Program-made: the position numbers and the translations under genes | The notes under the pieces: model-generated | What the model saw: the letters and a program-made list of their open reading frames with translations, nothing else | Told to the model about the DNA's origin: nothing | Database searches by the model: none | Shown: positions 23,301-34,121 of the stretch, one piece after another | How the letters are laid out: every line of letters starts with the position of its first letter | How positions within the stretch are numbered: the stretch's first letter is position 1 | NCBI GenBank assembly: GCA_964017185.1 | Contig: OZ024873.1 | Span: forward strand, 49,152,760-49,216,759 | Direction: 5' to 3' | Length of the DNA stretch: 64,000 nucleotides | DNA from: Rugalucina vietnamica | Taxonomy: Eukaryota > Mollusca > Bivalvia > Lucinida > Lucinidae

Positions 23301-26300
23301 ACCAAAAAACGACGTCAACGCGCCGTCAGTAGGTCGAAATTGCCTTAATTTTGGGTAATTTGGTTTCCATTGATTTTATAAAAACAAAACAAGACAAACT
23401 AAGCACAATGCAGCCAATACCGTGGTCAGTAACACTTGAAAGATTCAGAACCATAACGCGTCATGCTAGTTAGATAACGCTGACGTTAAACTCTTTATTT
23501 GAGCTCACATTATAAAGCCAAGATAGGGAATTTGGCAAACTCTCTTTATTTTAACATATCGGTATGCATCAGACATTTAAACTCATTGCCGATTTTTGAG
23601 AAAATCAGTAAGAATTGTAACTGTAAGGCGATAACGTAGGAGCAAAAGAAAAAACATCGAATTCAAAAACTTACAATCTTAATTTCTCGGCGATAACATT
23701 TTGTTTCCAAACGGTTTAAATGTTTTCCTTTATTTTGATGACTAGAGAGTTGCTTAAGCATGATTTTGGTTTCCCACTTTAAGCAGACCTGCTAGTTTTG
23801 ATCATATGTCTTAAATTGTAACGTCACGTTAGTATCGCCGTAAGGTTTGATTTTTTCGAAATGTTTCACTTGGAAGCTTTTGCCGAAAGGTTACCACTTA
23901 CGCCCATATTCCAAAATATGACTTTTATTCATTATGTGAAGAGACTAGCAAATGTTACGAAAATTGCTAAATTTAATTTGCCTAGTATATGATTGTATAT
24001 TTTCTTGATGCCCATTTTTCTCTTTTGTCGAATTTTATTTGCATTTGATCGAAGTAGTCCCCCCCCCCAACCCCCACACACGAAGTACAATAATAGTCAG
24101 CGTCGTTGCATTCATATTTCAGTACATTTGTATTTCGCCATGACCAAGTGAAAACAGTATTCGTTACAGTTGTTGTTTTTTTCTTCTAAGAATTCTTTTA
24201 TAATTATAAAGTGTACACGGACTCTAATGTAATCTATAAGTGATCTTTTTTAGATTCTAGTTGCGAGATCTCACTCCGCTATATTACACATATATGTTCC
24301 ATATCCCTTCGTTGCGATCCCAGTTGGCTTTTCAATGGTGAAACGAAGTGTCGATAATTGCAACTTTTTCAAGATAAATCAAGAAGAATACACTTCACCA
24401 ATGCATTACTACCAACATATTTTGTCCGTTTTTAGCGGTTTTATTCTCGTTTAAAAACTTCTGAGTGCACTAAATCGTCCGTATATGTTCGTATGTTTAC
24501 GCCGAGAATTGACTTCCGACCATTTCCATATAAGGAAAGTTAATTGTCAATTAATATTTAATTGACCAATTAGTATAATGCAGCGCGTGTTGCTGACGTC
24601 AAACGCCGCGCGCCGAATTCAAAATGGCCGACCTGATTGACGTCATTTGTAGAAATACGTGCATATCATTGGACAGGGCCAAATCCTGACCTTTCAACTG
24701 GAATAAATTAATGTTCGACGTCAGTTTCCGTAAACGTCGGCATATGTGTTCGGCTCGTTCCGGAAACGGCCCCACACGAGTGAACACGATGACAAACAGC
24801 TGAAAAATGAATCTGTTAGAAAGAGAAAACGCAGAATTTTGAGGAGAAAATTTTATTGATAGAAACTTAAATATGTGTTTCATCAAATAGCGAAGTGTCG
24901 GTGAGCATTTCTTTTTATTAACGATGGAATTCTATGTAAATCAATCGGTGTGTAAAACCACTTGTTTTCGCCATCTTGTTTTACGGATGGACACGAGGCT
25001 GAAAGTACATTCGGAATGGTGAAGAGACGTTTCGCTCCATGGAGATTGTACTCATCAGCTGAGTGTACGAGTCTATTTTAGATTCAAGACAGGCTGTTAA
25101 TATCCTGAGCCCAGTTGTTCAAAACTTCGTTAGCTTAACGTTGTCGTAAAGCCCTCAGTTTGTCAACTATAACTCGACTTCAAAAGCAATTACACTGTTT
25201 TTTTTTTACGGAGTGTCTATTGACAGACGTCTGTCAATAGCAAATATTCGGTAAATGTGCTATTATCAGACGTCTGTCAATAGCAAATTTACGGTAAATG
25301 TGCTATTACCAGACGTCTGTCAATAGCAAATATTCGGTAAATGTGCTATTACCAGACGTCTGTCAATAGCAAATATTCGGTAAATGTGCTATTGACAGAC
25401 GCCCAGGGTAATAGCAAATTTACCGACTTTCTGCTGCTGACAGACCAGACACATTATATCCCATTTACATGAACAATGCCCACTGAATAATTTTATACTT
25501 ATATTTTAACTTTTTGATAAAACCCTGGATGCCGGATGTGGAAAAAGAAATACGAGACCTGTAAGAGAAACAGATACATGTAAACTCAATGCATTTTCTC
25601 TTTTTCTTTCTTTTTTTTTTCTTTCTCTTCTTTCTTTATTTTATTTTATTTTATTTTTTTATCTATTTATTTTATTTATTTATTTTTTTTTTGAGAAATG
25701 CTGAACTTACAAAATATCTCACGTGTGTGTTTGTGTGTGAGTGTGTTTGCAATCGAACGTCTATGATGCCGAAGTTTCCTTTGCATTTGAAGAAAATCAG
25801 TTTTGTCCAGAAATTCAAATTTATTTTCGTTCGTGAATTTCATATTGAGCGTACATGGATGTGATTATTCAAAAGTAATTGATAATGTTTTTCGTCTATA
25901 AGATCTCTAATTTGATCGACCTTGATCGTTACAGTTCATGTTATGTTTAAAGCTTTTCATGGTTTATAAACTTATCTCCAGTATGCATGTTTGTTTTTGT
26001 TTGTTTGTTTGAGTTGATGCTTTTCGTCCCAGTTAACAGCAATGGTCATGTCGGGACGTTGCCTCCATTTCATGGGACTTTACCCAACATTAGGATGTCA
26101 TGACACTCAAAATGTGCTTCATAATTATAACCATGCACCAAACTAAGCCAATAAGGTTTATATGTATGGATGGTTTGACTATACCACTTTTCCTGGGCAG
26201 GCTCAGACATCAGCGGTTAACCAGTAATCAGATGGTCGGTCAGTAGATTAGAAGCTTTGCCTGGAGGCACAAGCAGCCAATCTATTTCTCCTAGGCCACA

Positions 26301-26634
26301 ATGGGCGGGGGGCCATATTCACACCCGACCACATGTATGTTTTTATTCAAGTTGCGGCTGTCAATCCTTTAGAGTCCATGTTTGCACAACAATGAGGATA
26401 AAAGACGGGTAGAATATTGTTCCGCGCACCTTGGAACCATTGCGTTTCTTATTTTGTCGGTATAGTTAAATTCAAATGTATCAGTTGAGTTATGAAAAAA
26501 AAGAAGTTATTTTAACTCGGCAAATCTTAACAAATCATTGTTCATCAAGCGCGAACATAAAATATGACCAAATCTAAGTATTTGGAAATGTGTGCTGGTG
26601 TGCGTGCGTGCATGTGTGCCCCCCCCCCCCCCCC

Positions 26635-26683
<49 letters not shown>

Positions 26684-29600
26684 CTATAGACGGCATTATG
26701 GTCGATTCGAAATCGAAACTGACAGACACATTTAATGGAAGTTGAGAACCCGGATAAACAACGTTAGTGAGATCAGGGGTGTTGGCTATAAGCTGCGTAG
26801 AAACCACACTTTTGTTTTCTTTTTCCCCGGCTCAGGTGTCATAAAACTAGAATACCCCTAACATGTTTTTATAGTACGCATGGCAAACACTTCTCTTTTC
26901 ACGCCTTGAGGCATATTCACATTCTTTTGCAAATTACGATGAACATAGTCAATTAATCCAAGTTTATAGAAATGCCTACCGAAAAACTGCTTAAGTTGAA
27001 ATTATATAAATGCAAATTATATGTGCGTGACAAGTAAAAAATAAAATAAAATAAAATAAAATAAAATAAAAATAAATACATATCTTAGTATATGGAAATG
27101 CATATTCTCTAACAAAAAAAAAATAATTGTTTCAGATAATACAATATTAGTTTGCTAGCTGCGAGTACATGTATACAGTTTCTGGAATATTTTATACCAA
27201 GAAGAAGGTGACAGAGCATCTTTTGTTAAGAACAAGGTCTGTCTATAGGAATGTAGGAAAAAAAGTCACAGGAAAATAAAAAGCCACGGAAAAAGTCACA
27301 GATTTGGGTAGGAAAAAAAGTCACAGGAAAAAAAAGTCACAAAAAAGAATTATGCTTTTTCTCAACTTTTGGTTAGGAATAACATTTTTATTTTTATTAT
27401 ACCATTATTATCACTTTATGTTTTGTTTGGATTGATGTTTAGCCTATTTATGTCCCACTTAACAATATTCGGTCATTCCGGAACTGAGCTGATACTTCCT
27501 GGGTACTTGACCAGTCATTTGGTAACATGAAATAGGCTTGTTTAAGGACACTGCATGGCAACAGTTTGTTTCAAACAAAGTTCTAAGGAACCATGGTCTG
27601 AAACTCTACCATAATGCCACCATGCTCCTCATATTGGGTGGATTCTCATCCATTCAATGTTTTCCATTCTACGGTCATGTTTTGATTCTTATTATGACAT
27701 TTCCTCATAATTAATTGCTTTCTTTTAACATGAAAATCATGTCCTACTACATTTATGTACTCATTTATGTATTTTCTCTCGGTCTTTCATAATTGTGTGA
27801 CTTTATTTCCTGTGACATTTTTTTCCGTGACTTTTTTTCCTGTGACTTTTTTTTCCGTCCACCGTCTATAGAAGAGAGACCCTGGTGTGAATTATCGCGG
27901 TATAGATTGGCATGCGCGCATCTAATGACACATTTGCTATTTAGCTACGTTGTCTCTATACCATCGTAATCGTAAACATTCGAAGGCTCAAAGTGAGCTT
28001 ATAATATAGGCATGATCCGGTGTCCGTCCCCGTCGTCGTCCACAATTTCAGAAAGGTCGCAGTACGTTTGCGCGACCAATACGTTTGCGCTTGGCAGATC
28101 AACTTGAAATTTTGTGGAGTGGGAATTTCTTTCTGATTGCGCCATTTCCTGATCATTGCCTATTTGTACATTTTTATGTGGAACCTCCTTGTGTAGTGAC
28201 ATTGAACCTGTGTTCGAGATATCTTTGTCACATGACACAATGGCCGCCACGCCCATTATGGTAAAAACACTTAAAATCTTTTTCTCCAGAACCGGTGGGC
28301 CGATTCCACGAAATATGTAGCATCGGGGACTCAAGCCCATCAATCGTTCAACGCGCGCCTCTTACTCGCTTGGGGCACGTTACTGAAGCAATCTCTCGTA
28401 AAATTGGAACGCGCATGTAGCGTACACTGTCGTTCCTAGAACGTGTACCAAACGCGTTCAAAGCGTCTTCAACGCGCATGTAACGCGCATGGACCTTATT
28501 CGAAACGTATAAGACACACGCCCGCGACATGCCGGGCTTTGAGAAAATTTAAACATGCTTAAAAATCTTTTTAGCCCAAACACGCGTGGAACACGCACCG
28601 ACCTACAGCGACATATATCAACGTACACCAAGCGTACAAAACGCGCATGTATCGCATTTCTAACGTGTCTCTGACGTGCTCCTGACGTACGCTGGATTTT
28701 ACAATCTTGTCGACACGCCCGGTGTGCGTTTGGCTTATAGACTAATGTGTGACTGCTAATCAACATAATATACTGAGTACACACACAGGTCGTTCGCAGT
28801 CTCTTGCATTAGATTTCCGATTGGTTCAAGAATTATTACAATGACTTCTCCTTGACCAGCTGATTTTCGCTGCTAACATTTGACATTTCGGAACTTCCGG
28901 TTTTTCTTTTCTTGAATATCTCGTAAACGGTTGCAGATATTTTCCTAATATTTTATATTTGGATACATATTGATGATATGCATTGAATGAGCCATGAAAA
29001 TTGTCAATCTAAGAAACTTAATTTTTTCACCCCATTTTCTGCAATTTTTCAGAAAATTTTTGTTGACAGTAAAATTTAGGGGGTAGGGTAGATTAAACTA
29101 AAATATTACACATCTTCAAATTAATTACACTAGTTCGACGTTAATTTTAGCAGCAGTGTATGTGTACATGGTCTTCTAAGTCATTCGTTGTGTCTTTGGT
29201 ATGCTGGTTTTAAAATTTTAGGTGGTTTTATGAAATGGGCTTTTAGAAACAAAACAGCCGAAGAAAGGCTGAAAATGGCGATTTTCAAGTTGTCGGCTCT
29301 CTCTTATATGCTCACTACCCTATATATTTCTTTTTTTTTTATTCGAACAACATTACCAAGTTCTATGTTGTGTGAAAATATAAGAAAAAGTTTGAATCAA
29401 CAAATATGGGTTTGGCACATTTTAAATTATGGATATTTTCTGACTTTTCAAACATGGGGGTAGGGTTGGAAAAGGAATCGTAAAATTTTGTCATCCACTT
29501 CAAATTGCAAATTTTTCTATGCTTTTGGTCCAAAATAGTCTGCGTTACATAAATATTATGATTTTTGAAAGCATTCTTAGTGTATTTTTGTTCCAGAAAT

Positions 29601-32033
29601 GTATGTTTCAAAGAATTAAAAATTAAATCAATTTTACCAAATTTAAAACATGGTGCTCAGAGGTCTCATTCAGAGGCCTGTCGCTTGAAAAAATGCACAC
29701 TACCCTATATTTATTTTGTTTTCAAATGTCTTGTGTTGTATTTTGGAATAAAAAAAGAGTAGTTAGAAAAAAAGTTTGAATACTTTTTCAATGGCAGCGA
29801 ACATCCTTAAGCAATCTGCCAAATACTTTTGCCAGGCGTCTGGTAATAGCAGATACACCGAAAATTTGCTATTGACAGACGTCTGGTAATAGCACATTCA
29901 CCGAAAATTTGCTATTGACAGACGTCTGGTAATAGCATATCTACCGAGTATTTGCTATTGACAGACGTCTGTCAATAGACTCTTCCTTTTTTTTATTATT
30001 GAAAAACAAATGTGAGAATGCAATTAATTCTGACATTTTTTTTTTTCAGCAAAAACGTACCAGTGTATTTGTAATATTGCCATTTGAAATTTTAACATCG
30101 TTAATTTTGAACAACTGGCCCCTGGCAATCATAGAGACAGAAAAAATCGTACAAGCGGATGAACTACCATACCATGCATTAGAGCCATTTTCTAAACTAT
30201 TTTTTACTTATTTGACCCGCTTCAGGCATGATTCATTTTATTTAGACTTTTCTGTGTAAAAAAAATTGAAATTGCAGTATATTAATCTGGCTATCGTCGC
30301 CGGTTTATAAAGGGTCACCGATGAAGGTTCATTACCCGAAATTGCGCAATATGACCCATACCCTCCCCTTTGAATGTTTTCATTGCATCCAGAGTATCTT
30401 ACTTCTTATATTTAATATTCCTTTTGATGCTTTCATCTTTAATTATTCAAGCAAGTTCAACATTCTCGGTCTATTTCCAGGGTGTAGTATAGATCATTGC
30501 GAGGCGTGTTTTAGTCGGACCTACTGTACCAGATGTACTCCGCCACATGTTGCCTATAGAGGGGAGTGTATAGATGGGTGTCCTAATGGACTGCACTACG
30601 CCAACTACTCTAAGGATTGTAGAGAGAAAGGTTAGTTAGATACCCTTAACTCCAACCAATAGTGTGTCTGGCCCTTTACTTGAAGTAATAGCATTCAGAC
30701 AAGCTGACGATTTTCTTAACATATACAACTCTCTTCGCTGAAATTCGACCTTTGACCTCTGATTCATGGATGAGTATGATTATCTATATTTCCTTCTGGT
30801 CAGTGCTTTTTACTGTTCATAACTTTCACTTATGCACGTACAAATTCCAAATACATGTAAATATATACTGTCTTCTTTGTCTATTCTATTATTGGCTCAA
30901 ATATTTGTTGTTGCATGGCTTTTACTTGTCCTTGATAATAAATACTCTGCTGATTTTCTAGTTGACTGTATGGTAGGCCCGTGGTCCAACTGGGGCAGCT
31001 GTAGGCGGAACGGTCAGACATGTGGCTATAAATACGGGATAGTTTCACGAGCAAGATCAGTACTAGAATATCCATCACCCAATGGCGACCAGTGCCCTAC
31101 ACTCACAGAGAATGTATGCTGTCGAATGAGGATGCGGCATTGCGCAGGTAGGGCTTGTGTTCACACAACCGCCCAAGTCCCATGGTACATGTGAACTTCC
31201 AAATTTTCATGATCTTTTCCTTAAATTATTTTGAAACCTATTGTAAACCAATACGCCGCCATGAAATAGTAGCACATGCACACAATAATTATTCTTAACT
31301 ACTAGTCGAATAGTTAATTATAATTAAGAGAATATAATAACTGAAACCAACTCATTGAAACTCTCTGACAGTTAGTAGCACTATATGCTTTTGTATGTCA
31401 GAATTATATGTAGATCTTGCTTGAGCACTGTCACGGAATACATTTCAGCTTAAAACTCAACATGACCAATACTTACGTTATTCATAGAAAAAAAGCTACT
31501 TATTGTCAAAATTGCAACACTAGTTACTTATTGTATCTGAGTAAGATTTGTCATTATTTTTGAAATTGTATTCATGAACAGTCTCTCCCATCTACGAACT
31601 CTACTGTTACTTTCTATAAAGTTATTAACGACTTGTGCAGGACAACTGCGCACCCACTTCAGAGGCACTTTGTAATTCCTGGCAATTCATCCGGAAATTC
31701 TGAACTTTTTCAGATCTGATAAGTAATCATTCAAATCATATAAACCTGAGCCGGATATTGCCCAAACCCCACAAGGCTAGACGTCGTAAAACGAACAAGA
31801 CAAGACGTCGAAAAAAGAATAGAAAAGGTCGCAAACAAAGAAAGCATCGTAATGGTCGAAAAGACAGAGAGAAAAACAGACGAAATCAGCGAAAAGGAGA
31901 TAAAAGAAAGAGACGAAAGAAGGACAAACGAAATAAAATTAGAAAACACAATGAAACAAAAGCATGGTGGAAGCGTATTTGTCGGCGCAAGGTCGTTTTT
32001 AACGATTACTTTCGTGCATATACATACAGTTAG
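17188..32033 (+). CDS. RSPO: R-spondin (secreted Wnt/LGR agonist), exons 2-5
   Basis: Coding exons 17188-17379, 30481-30630, 30962-31147 and 31714-32033; every junction is phase 1 and consistent with GT-AG ends. The order is furin-like repeat 1, furin-like repeat 2, one thrombospondin type 1 repeat, then a very basic tail, which is the R-spondin architecture with one domain per exon as in vertebrates. R-spondins potentiate Wnt signalling by bridging LGR4/5/6 receptors and the ligases ZNRF3/RNF43. The FU1 hairpin RNGMRQTGVC matches the RSPO1 stretch holding the ligase-contacting R66 and Q71. FU2 has CFSRTYC, where RSPO1 has the LGR-contacting F106 and F110, so F is kept and the second is Tyr. 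The signal-peptide exon was not found in the window. The first exon listed needs one base from it. Confidence 0.9.
17886..18126 (+). mobile_element. MITE family A, copy 6
   Basis: Starts ACTACGAAAACTTGGCCATG and ends GGACATGTTTTCATGATG. The central palindrome is partly collapsed (ACCGCCTCGCCTCGCCACAA). It sits in the large R-spondin intron. Confidence 0.75.
18649..19535. promoter_or_regulatory. Three RFX X-box-like motifs
   Basis: GTTGCCATGGCAAC at 18649-18662 is a perfect palindrome and equals the consensus RFX dimer site. GTTGCTATGGTAAC (18924-18937) and GTTGCCATGGTAAC (19522-19535) are close variants. They lie in the R-spondin intron. Binding is inferred only; the motifs could be part of a repeat. 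Confidence 0.4.
18750..18847. repeat. Inverted repeat around CCCACACGACGAACAA
   Basis: AGCCCACACGACGAACAA near 18752 is matched by its complement TTGTTCGTCGTGTGGGC near 18831, with a loop of about 60 bp. The first and second RFX-like sites lie on either side of it. Confidence 0.7.
19540..21130. other. Intron sequence, no recognised feature
   Basis: Unique AT-rich intron DNA. Several 60-95-codon ORFs have no domains or splice context. An imperfect ACGGACAGGACA repeat occurs at about 19672 and 19839. Confidence 0.35.
21507..21755. mobile_element. MITE family B, copy 8
   Basis: TGAGCCGCATCTTGAGAATA on the left, CGCGGCGGCTCA on the right. The central palindrome holds a duplicated CTTCGCAGT segment. 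Confidence 0.8.
22093..22313. mobile_element. MITE family B, copy 9
   Basis: TGAGCCACATCATGAGAAAA on the left, CACGAGGCGGCTCA on the right. The central palindrome is shortened to GATCAGCTTCCTGCTC. Confidence 0.8.
22398..22634. mobile_element. MITE family B, copy 10
   Basis: The left end is worn (ATGTGCGTGAGAAAACC). The centre is a good palindrome, CTGATCAGCTGTGCAGTGAC with its complement. The right end is ATTGGCTCA. Confidence 0.75.
22729..22908. mobile_element. MITE family B, copy 11
   Basis: TGAGCCGCATCATGAGAAAA on the left, GATGCGGCTCA on the right. The whole central palindrome is deleted, leaving GCGAAATTAAAGAAGTTTTC. Confidence 0.75.
22909..24598. other. Intron sequence, no recognised feature
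   Basis: No gene or repeat match found. A short poly-C stretch lies at 24060-24068. Confidence 0.35.
24599..24799 (-). CDS. Possible terminal exon of an unknown gene
   Basis: On the minus strand a 3' splice site (CATTTTTCAG) is followed by 66 open codons and a stop. The peptide begins LFVIVFTRVGPFPERAEHIC and is rich in charged and hydrophobic residues. I recognise no family. Codon usage looks more coding-like than its surroundings, but no upstream exon was found, and the region lies inside the R-spondin intron on the opposite strand. A chance ORF is quite possible. Confidence 0.2.
   Translation of the reverse strand: MFVIVFTRVGPFPERAEHICRRLRKLTSNINLFQLKGQDLALSNDMHVFLQMTSIRSAILNSARGV
25217..25437 (+). 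repeat. 43-bp tandem repeat array, left end (5 units)
   Basis: CAGACGTCTG cores start at 25224, 25267, 25310, 25353 and 25396 (the last is CAGACGCCCA). The units are joined by TCAATAGCAAAT and GGTAAATGTGCTATTA. Confidence 0.9.
25597..25692. repeat. Pyrimidine/TTTA low-complexity tract
   Basis: About 95 bp of T with interspersed C and A, including TTTATTTTATTTTATTTTAT. The phenylalanine-rich ORF over it is an artefact. Confidence 0.9.
26030..26330 (-). repeat. Interspersed repeat related to 2505-2800
   Basis: Shares GGTCATGTCGGGACGTTGCC, ACCCAACATTAGGATGTCAT and ACCAGTAATCAGATGGTCGG with the earlier copy. A GTTT microsatellite (25988-26010) abuts it, as expected for a SINE 3' tail in minus orientation. 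Confidence 0.55.
26619..26682. repeat. Poly-C/poly-A homopolymer tract
   Basis: About 16 C followed by more than 45 A. Length in the assembly is likely unreliable. Confidence 0.9.
27036..27075. repeat. (AAAAT)n microsatellite
   Basis: Seven or eight AAAAT units, lightly interrupted. Confidence 0.9.
27240..27867. mobile_element. MITE family H with GGAAAAAAAGTCACA-rich ends
   Basis: The left end has several GGAAAAAAAGTCACA-like units (27258-27345). The right end has their complements (27797-27855). Both are bounded by CTATAG. A degraded tRNA-derived SINE (about 27440-27635, minus, A-box-like GTGGCATTATGGTAGAG) lies inside. Confidence 0.6.
28113..28175 (+). repeat. Family F repeat (GGAGTGGGAATTTC type)
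   Basis: TGGAGTGGGAATTTCTTTCT through CCTGATCATTGCCTA. The same ~60 bp occurs at 21136 (-), 34800, 50105, 50480 (-) and 61195, so it is an interspersed repeat, possibly a transposon end. Confidence 0.7.
28346..28759. mobile_element. CpG-rich MITE family D, 5'-truncated copy
   Basis: Same family as 46797-47424, shown by repeated AACGCGC-type phrases, AAGACACACGCC and the right terminus ATGTGTGACTGCT. The left terminal repeat is absent. Confidence 0.7.
29833..29971 (-). repeat. 43-bp tandem repeat array, right end (4 units)
   Basis: Cores start at 29833, 29876, 29919 and 29962, each 43 bp apart. Orientation is inverted relative to the array at 25217-25437. The outermost unit has the perfect palindrome CAGACGTCTG followed by TCAATAG. 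Confidence 0.9.
30303..30370 (-). repeat. Diverged third copy of the 104-bp repeat
   Basis: GGGTCACCGATGAAGGTTCA here is the complement of the GAACCTTCGTCAGTGACCC end of the units at 14496 and 14873. Confidence 0.65.
30481..30630 (+). CDS. RSPO: R-spondin exon: furin-like repeat 2
   Basis: Acceptor TCTATTTCCAG, donor AAAG|GTTAGT. It encodes CSIDHCEACFSRTYCTRC and CIDGCPNGL, the second furin-like repeat with its full set of cysteines. Confidence 0.92.
30962..31147 (+). CDS. RSPO: R-spondin exon: thrombospondin type 1 repeat
   Basis: Acceptor TGATTTTCTAG, donor GCAG|GTAGGG. It encodes VDCMVGPWSNWGSC, whose WSNW is a C-mannosylation-type WxxW, then TCGYKYGIVSRARSV and a closing pair of cysteines. 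The TSP1 repeat binds heparan sulphate in vertebrate R-spondins. Confidence 0.92.
31714..32033 (+). CDS. RSPO: R-spondin last exon: basic C-terminal tail
   Basis: Acceptor CTTTTTCAG; the frame joins the TSP1 exon in phase. About 105 codons, of which the central ~60 are mostly Lys and Arg (KARRRKTNKTRRRKK onward), like the heparin-binding tail of vertebrate R-spondins. It ends in YFRAYTYS and TAG. An acceptor at about 31641 would give an early stop, so I chose 31714. Confidence 0.85.
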
Positions 32034-32499
32034 AGAAAATGCTCCTCCTTGCTTTGTTTCATTAGGCTATCTGTAGACTTATTCAACTACCAAATGTCTA
32101 GAACACCTTAAAATAAGTAATTGCAGTAAATAAAATAAGGATACATATCAAAGTGGAACAAAAAAGGTTTTGGGCAACTTATAGATGTATTTGTGTCAAC
32201 TAGTGTTGTTACAAAAGCCTTAATACAAATGAATGTTGTTTAGTACAAAAGGAAAATTCTCTTTGTCACAATCATTCGGAAAGCTACAGTCTATAGAAAA
32301 ATATAATGATAAATTATAAACTTTTAATGATAGCTTTATGACATCGTGTCATGATTCATTTTAGAATCTAGTGACCGTTATATCTCTTTAAGCTGTTAAC
32401 CTATATTTCCGGGTGATAAAATTTTGCAGCTTGTTTGATGCTGCTTTGTCAATAGTAGTTTGAACAAGTCTACACTAGTCTTTAAGGTGCTAAGAGACA

Positions 32500-32721
32500 A
32501 TGAACGAACTGGTGATTATATATCCACCAGGTGAAACACAGTCACACACGGACGAACCCCCAGGAAGTAGACGGTTAAGAAATTTACCAGTGGACTGTTC
32601 ATCTTTGAGAGATGCTGAAACAAATAACGTCGAAAGCGGTGAGAGTGAAGATAACGGCGATCAAAATACAGAAGATACAAGAGTCACAGATACACAGAAT
32701 AACCAGAACGACCCAACTTGA
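32500..32721 (+). CDS. Small acidic ORF downstream of R-spondin
   Basis: 73 codons from MNELVIIYPPG, hydrophilic and rich in Asp/Glu/Asn. No domain, signal peptide or membrane segment. It lies in the likely R-spondin 3' UTR, and an AATAAA-type signal follows at about 32785. Either a chance ORF or a UTR ORF; no function can be given. Confidence 0.2.
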   Translation: MNELVIIYPPGETQSHTDEPPGSRRLRNLPVDCSSLRDAETNNVESGESEDNGDQNTEDTRVTDTQNNQNDPT

Positions 32722-33959
32722 AGTGTGTTAGATGCGCAGATACAGTGTCGGATAAAAACAAATGGACAATACTTGTTCAAGGATAATAAAAGTTATACTC
32801 AATGATTAAGATGTATTCAGACGAACCAATATAAATTGGTCGGATCCATATCTAAATGCAGTTCACGGTGATCACACATTAAGTTTGTATTGTTTTATGT
32901 AGGGGATAATACTCATGAAACTGAAACTGGAGTATGTGAGTTTGAGTTATGTTTCCTTGTGGTGATATTGCTTTATTGTAAGATCTTTTCTAAAAATGAT
33001 GTTGTATGAGTATTTTGTATACTTTGTTTCGAAGGGCAGTGCAGCATTGCATGTCTCTGTGTAAAATATTCATGAGATAATTTATCTTTCCCCCCGAGAC
33101 ATTTATGAATACCCCTTGAAATAAGTCATTAACACTTTCGACGTATTGAAACGAACGAATGCAATGAGTAACGCTACAACCATATTAATCTTGGCATCTC
33201 ATCAATCAACTTATTAAATTTTCTGTCGACTTTGTACAAGGATGTTACGTTAAATTCGGGGTTTTCGATGTTTGTTTTTTTTTCACTGCAAAATACGTTA
33301 AATTGACTATTGTAAGTTGACTGTACAAATAATAGTAGCTAGTTTAACGTTGTTGGCTAGTGCCAGTAAACTGTAAATAGCCATTTTGGCTACTGACAGT
33401 AGACTGTTAATAGCCACCCCGTTTTAATCAATATACATTTAGAACCTGCCCTCTACAGTTCACAGATATGCATAATGAGTTGCCCGGTCGGATCAAATGT
33501 TCGACAGACATACATGTAGCATTCGTGGTTCAAAAATATTCAATGTGAGGTATTTAGTCAGTTCAGATAATACTCAAATATATGTTCATATATTAGGTAA
33601 ATAAAAAATTGTTCGAAACGGCCACCATGTACATTGGTATAGCTATCGGTTTTGTTATGATGGGATGGTATGATACTCATAAATTGTGATATTGTGCTTT
33701 CGTTACGTTATGTTCACTTGTTGTCATATAGTCTTGCTTGTTTATGAAATTTTAAAATGATGTTGAATATTATTTGTTAAAGGGGAAGGTAAAGGCTTTC
33801 AGTAATTACTTAAGTGATTGATCTGATCCTAGGTACGTCATATACAAAGCTTGAAAAATATACTTGAATCGTCTGCACATTTGCTATTTTTGTAAAGGAT
33901 CATGTCTAATGATAACACCTTTTGAATGAGATATTAATTTATTGTTTGAAATAATTGGT
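32722..33959. other. No recognised gene
   Basis: Likely R-spondin 3' UTR followed by intergenic sequence. A possible poly-A signal is near 32785. I see no other structure. Confidence 0.35.
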
Positions 33960-34102
33960 GCCCTCGTTTTCCTACACAGATAGTACAACCCTCTTGTTCT
34001 TAAATCCGAAAATTTCAATCTTATAGCCTGCTTCTGTGGTTGTACAGGTCGGTTTGTGTCGGACCTGGTCGGAAACACAGATTTTTGGTTTTCTCATGCA
34101 TA
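33960..34102. mobile_element. MITE family B, partial copy 12
   Basis: Only the right half is present: CTACACAGATAGTACAA, then GGTCGGTTTGTGTCGGACCT and TTTTGGTTTTCTCATGCA. Confidence 0.6.
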
Positions 34103-34121
34103 TCTTAAGTCTGTCTGGAAA

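Larger units (their letters stand above)
25105..30125. mobile_element. ~5-kb transposon with 43-bp subterminal repeat arrays
   Basis: The ends are inverted: GCCCAGTTGTTCAAAA near 25109 and its complement TTTTGAACAACTGGCC near 30105. Just inside each lies an array of a 43-bp unit with the palindrome CAGACGTCTG, five copies on the left and four on the right, in opposite orientation. The inner 4.4 kb holds SINE and MITE remnants and no transposase ORF, so this is a non-autonomous or decayed DNA transposon inside the R-spondin intron. Confidence 0.6.

Noticed and set aside
25217-25437. CRISPR-like array (regular 43-bp spacing)
   Set aside because: The whole unit repeats, there are no variable spacers, and the genome is eukaryotic. 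The arrays at 15925 and 44361 were rejected as CRISPR for the same reason.
31641-31680. Alternative acceptor for the last R-spondin exon
   Set aside because: In phase it reaches a stop after about a dozen codons; the 31714 acceptor gives the expected basic tail.
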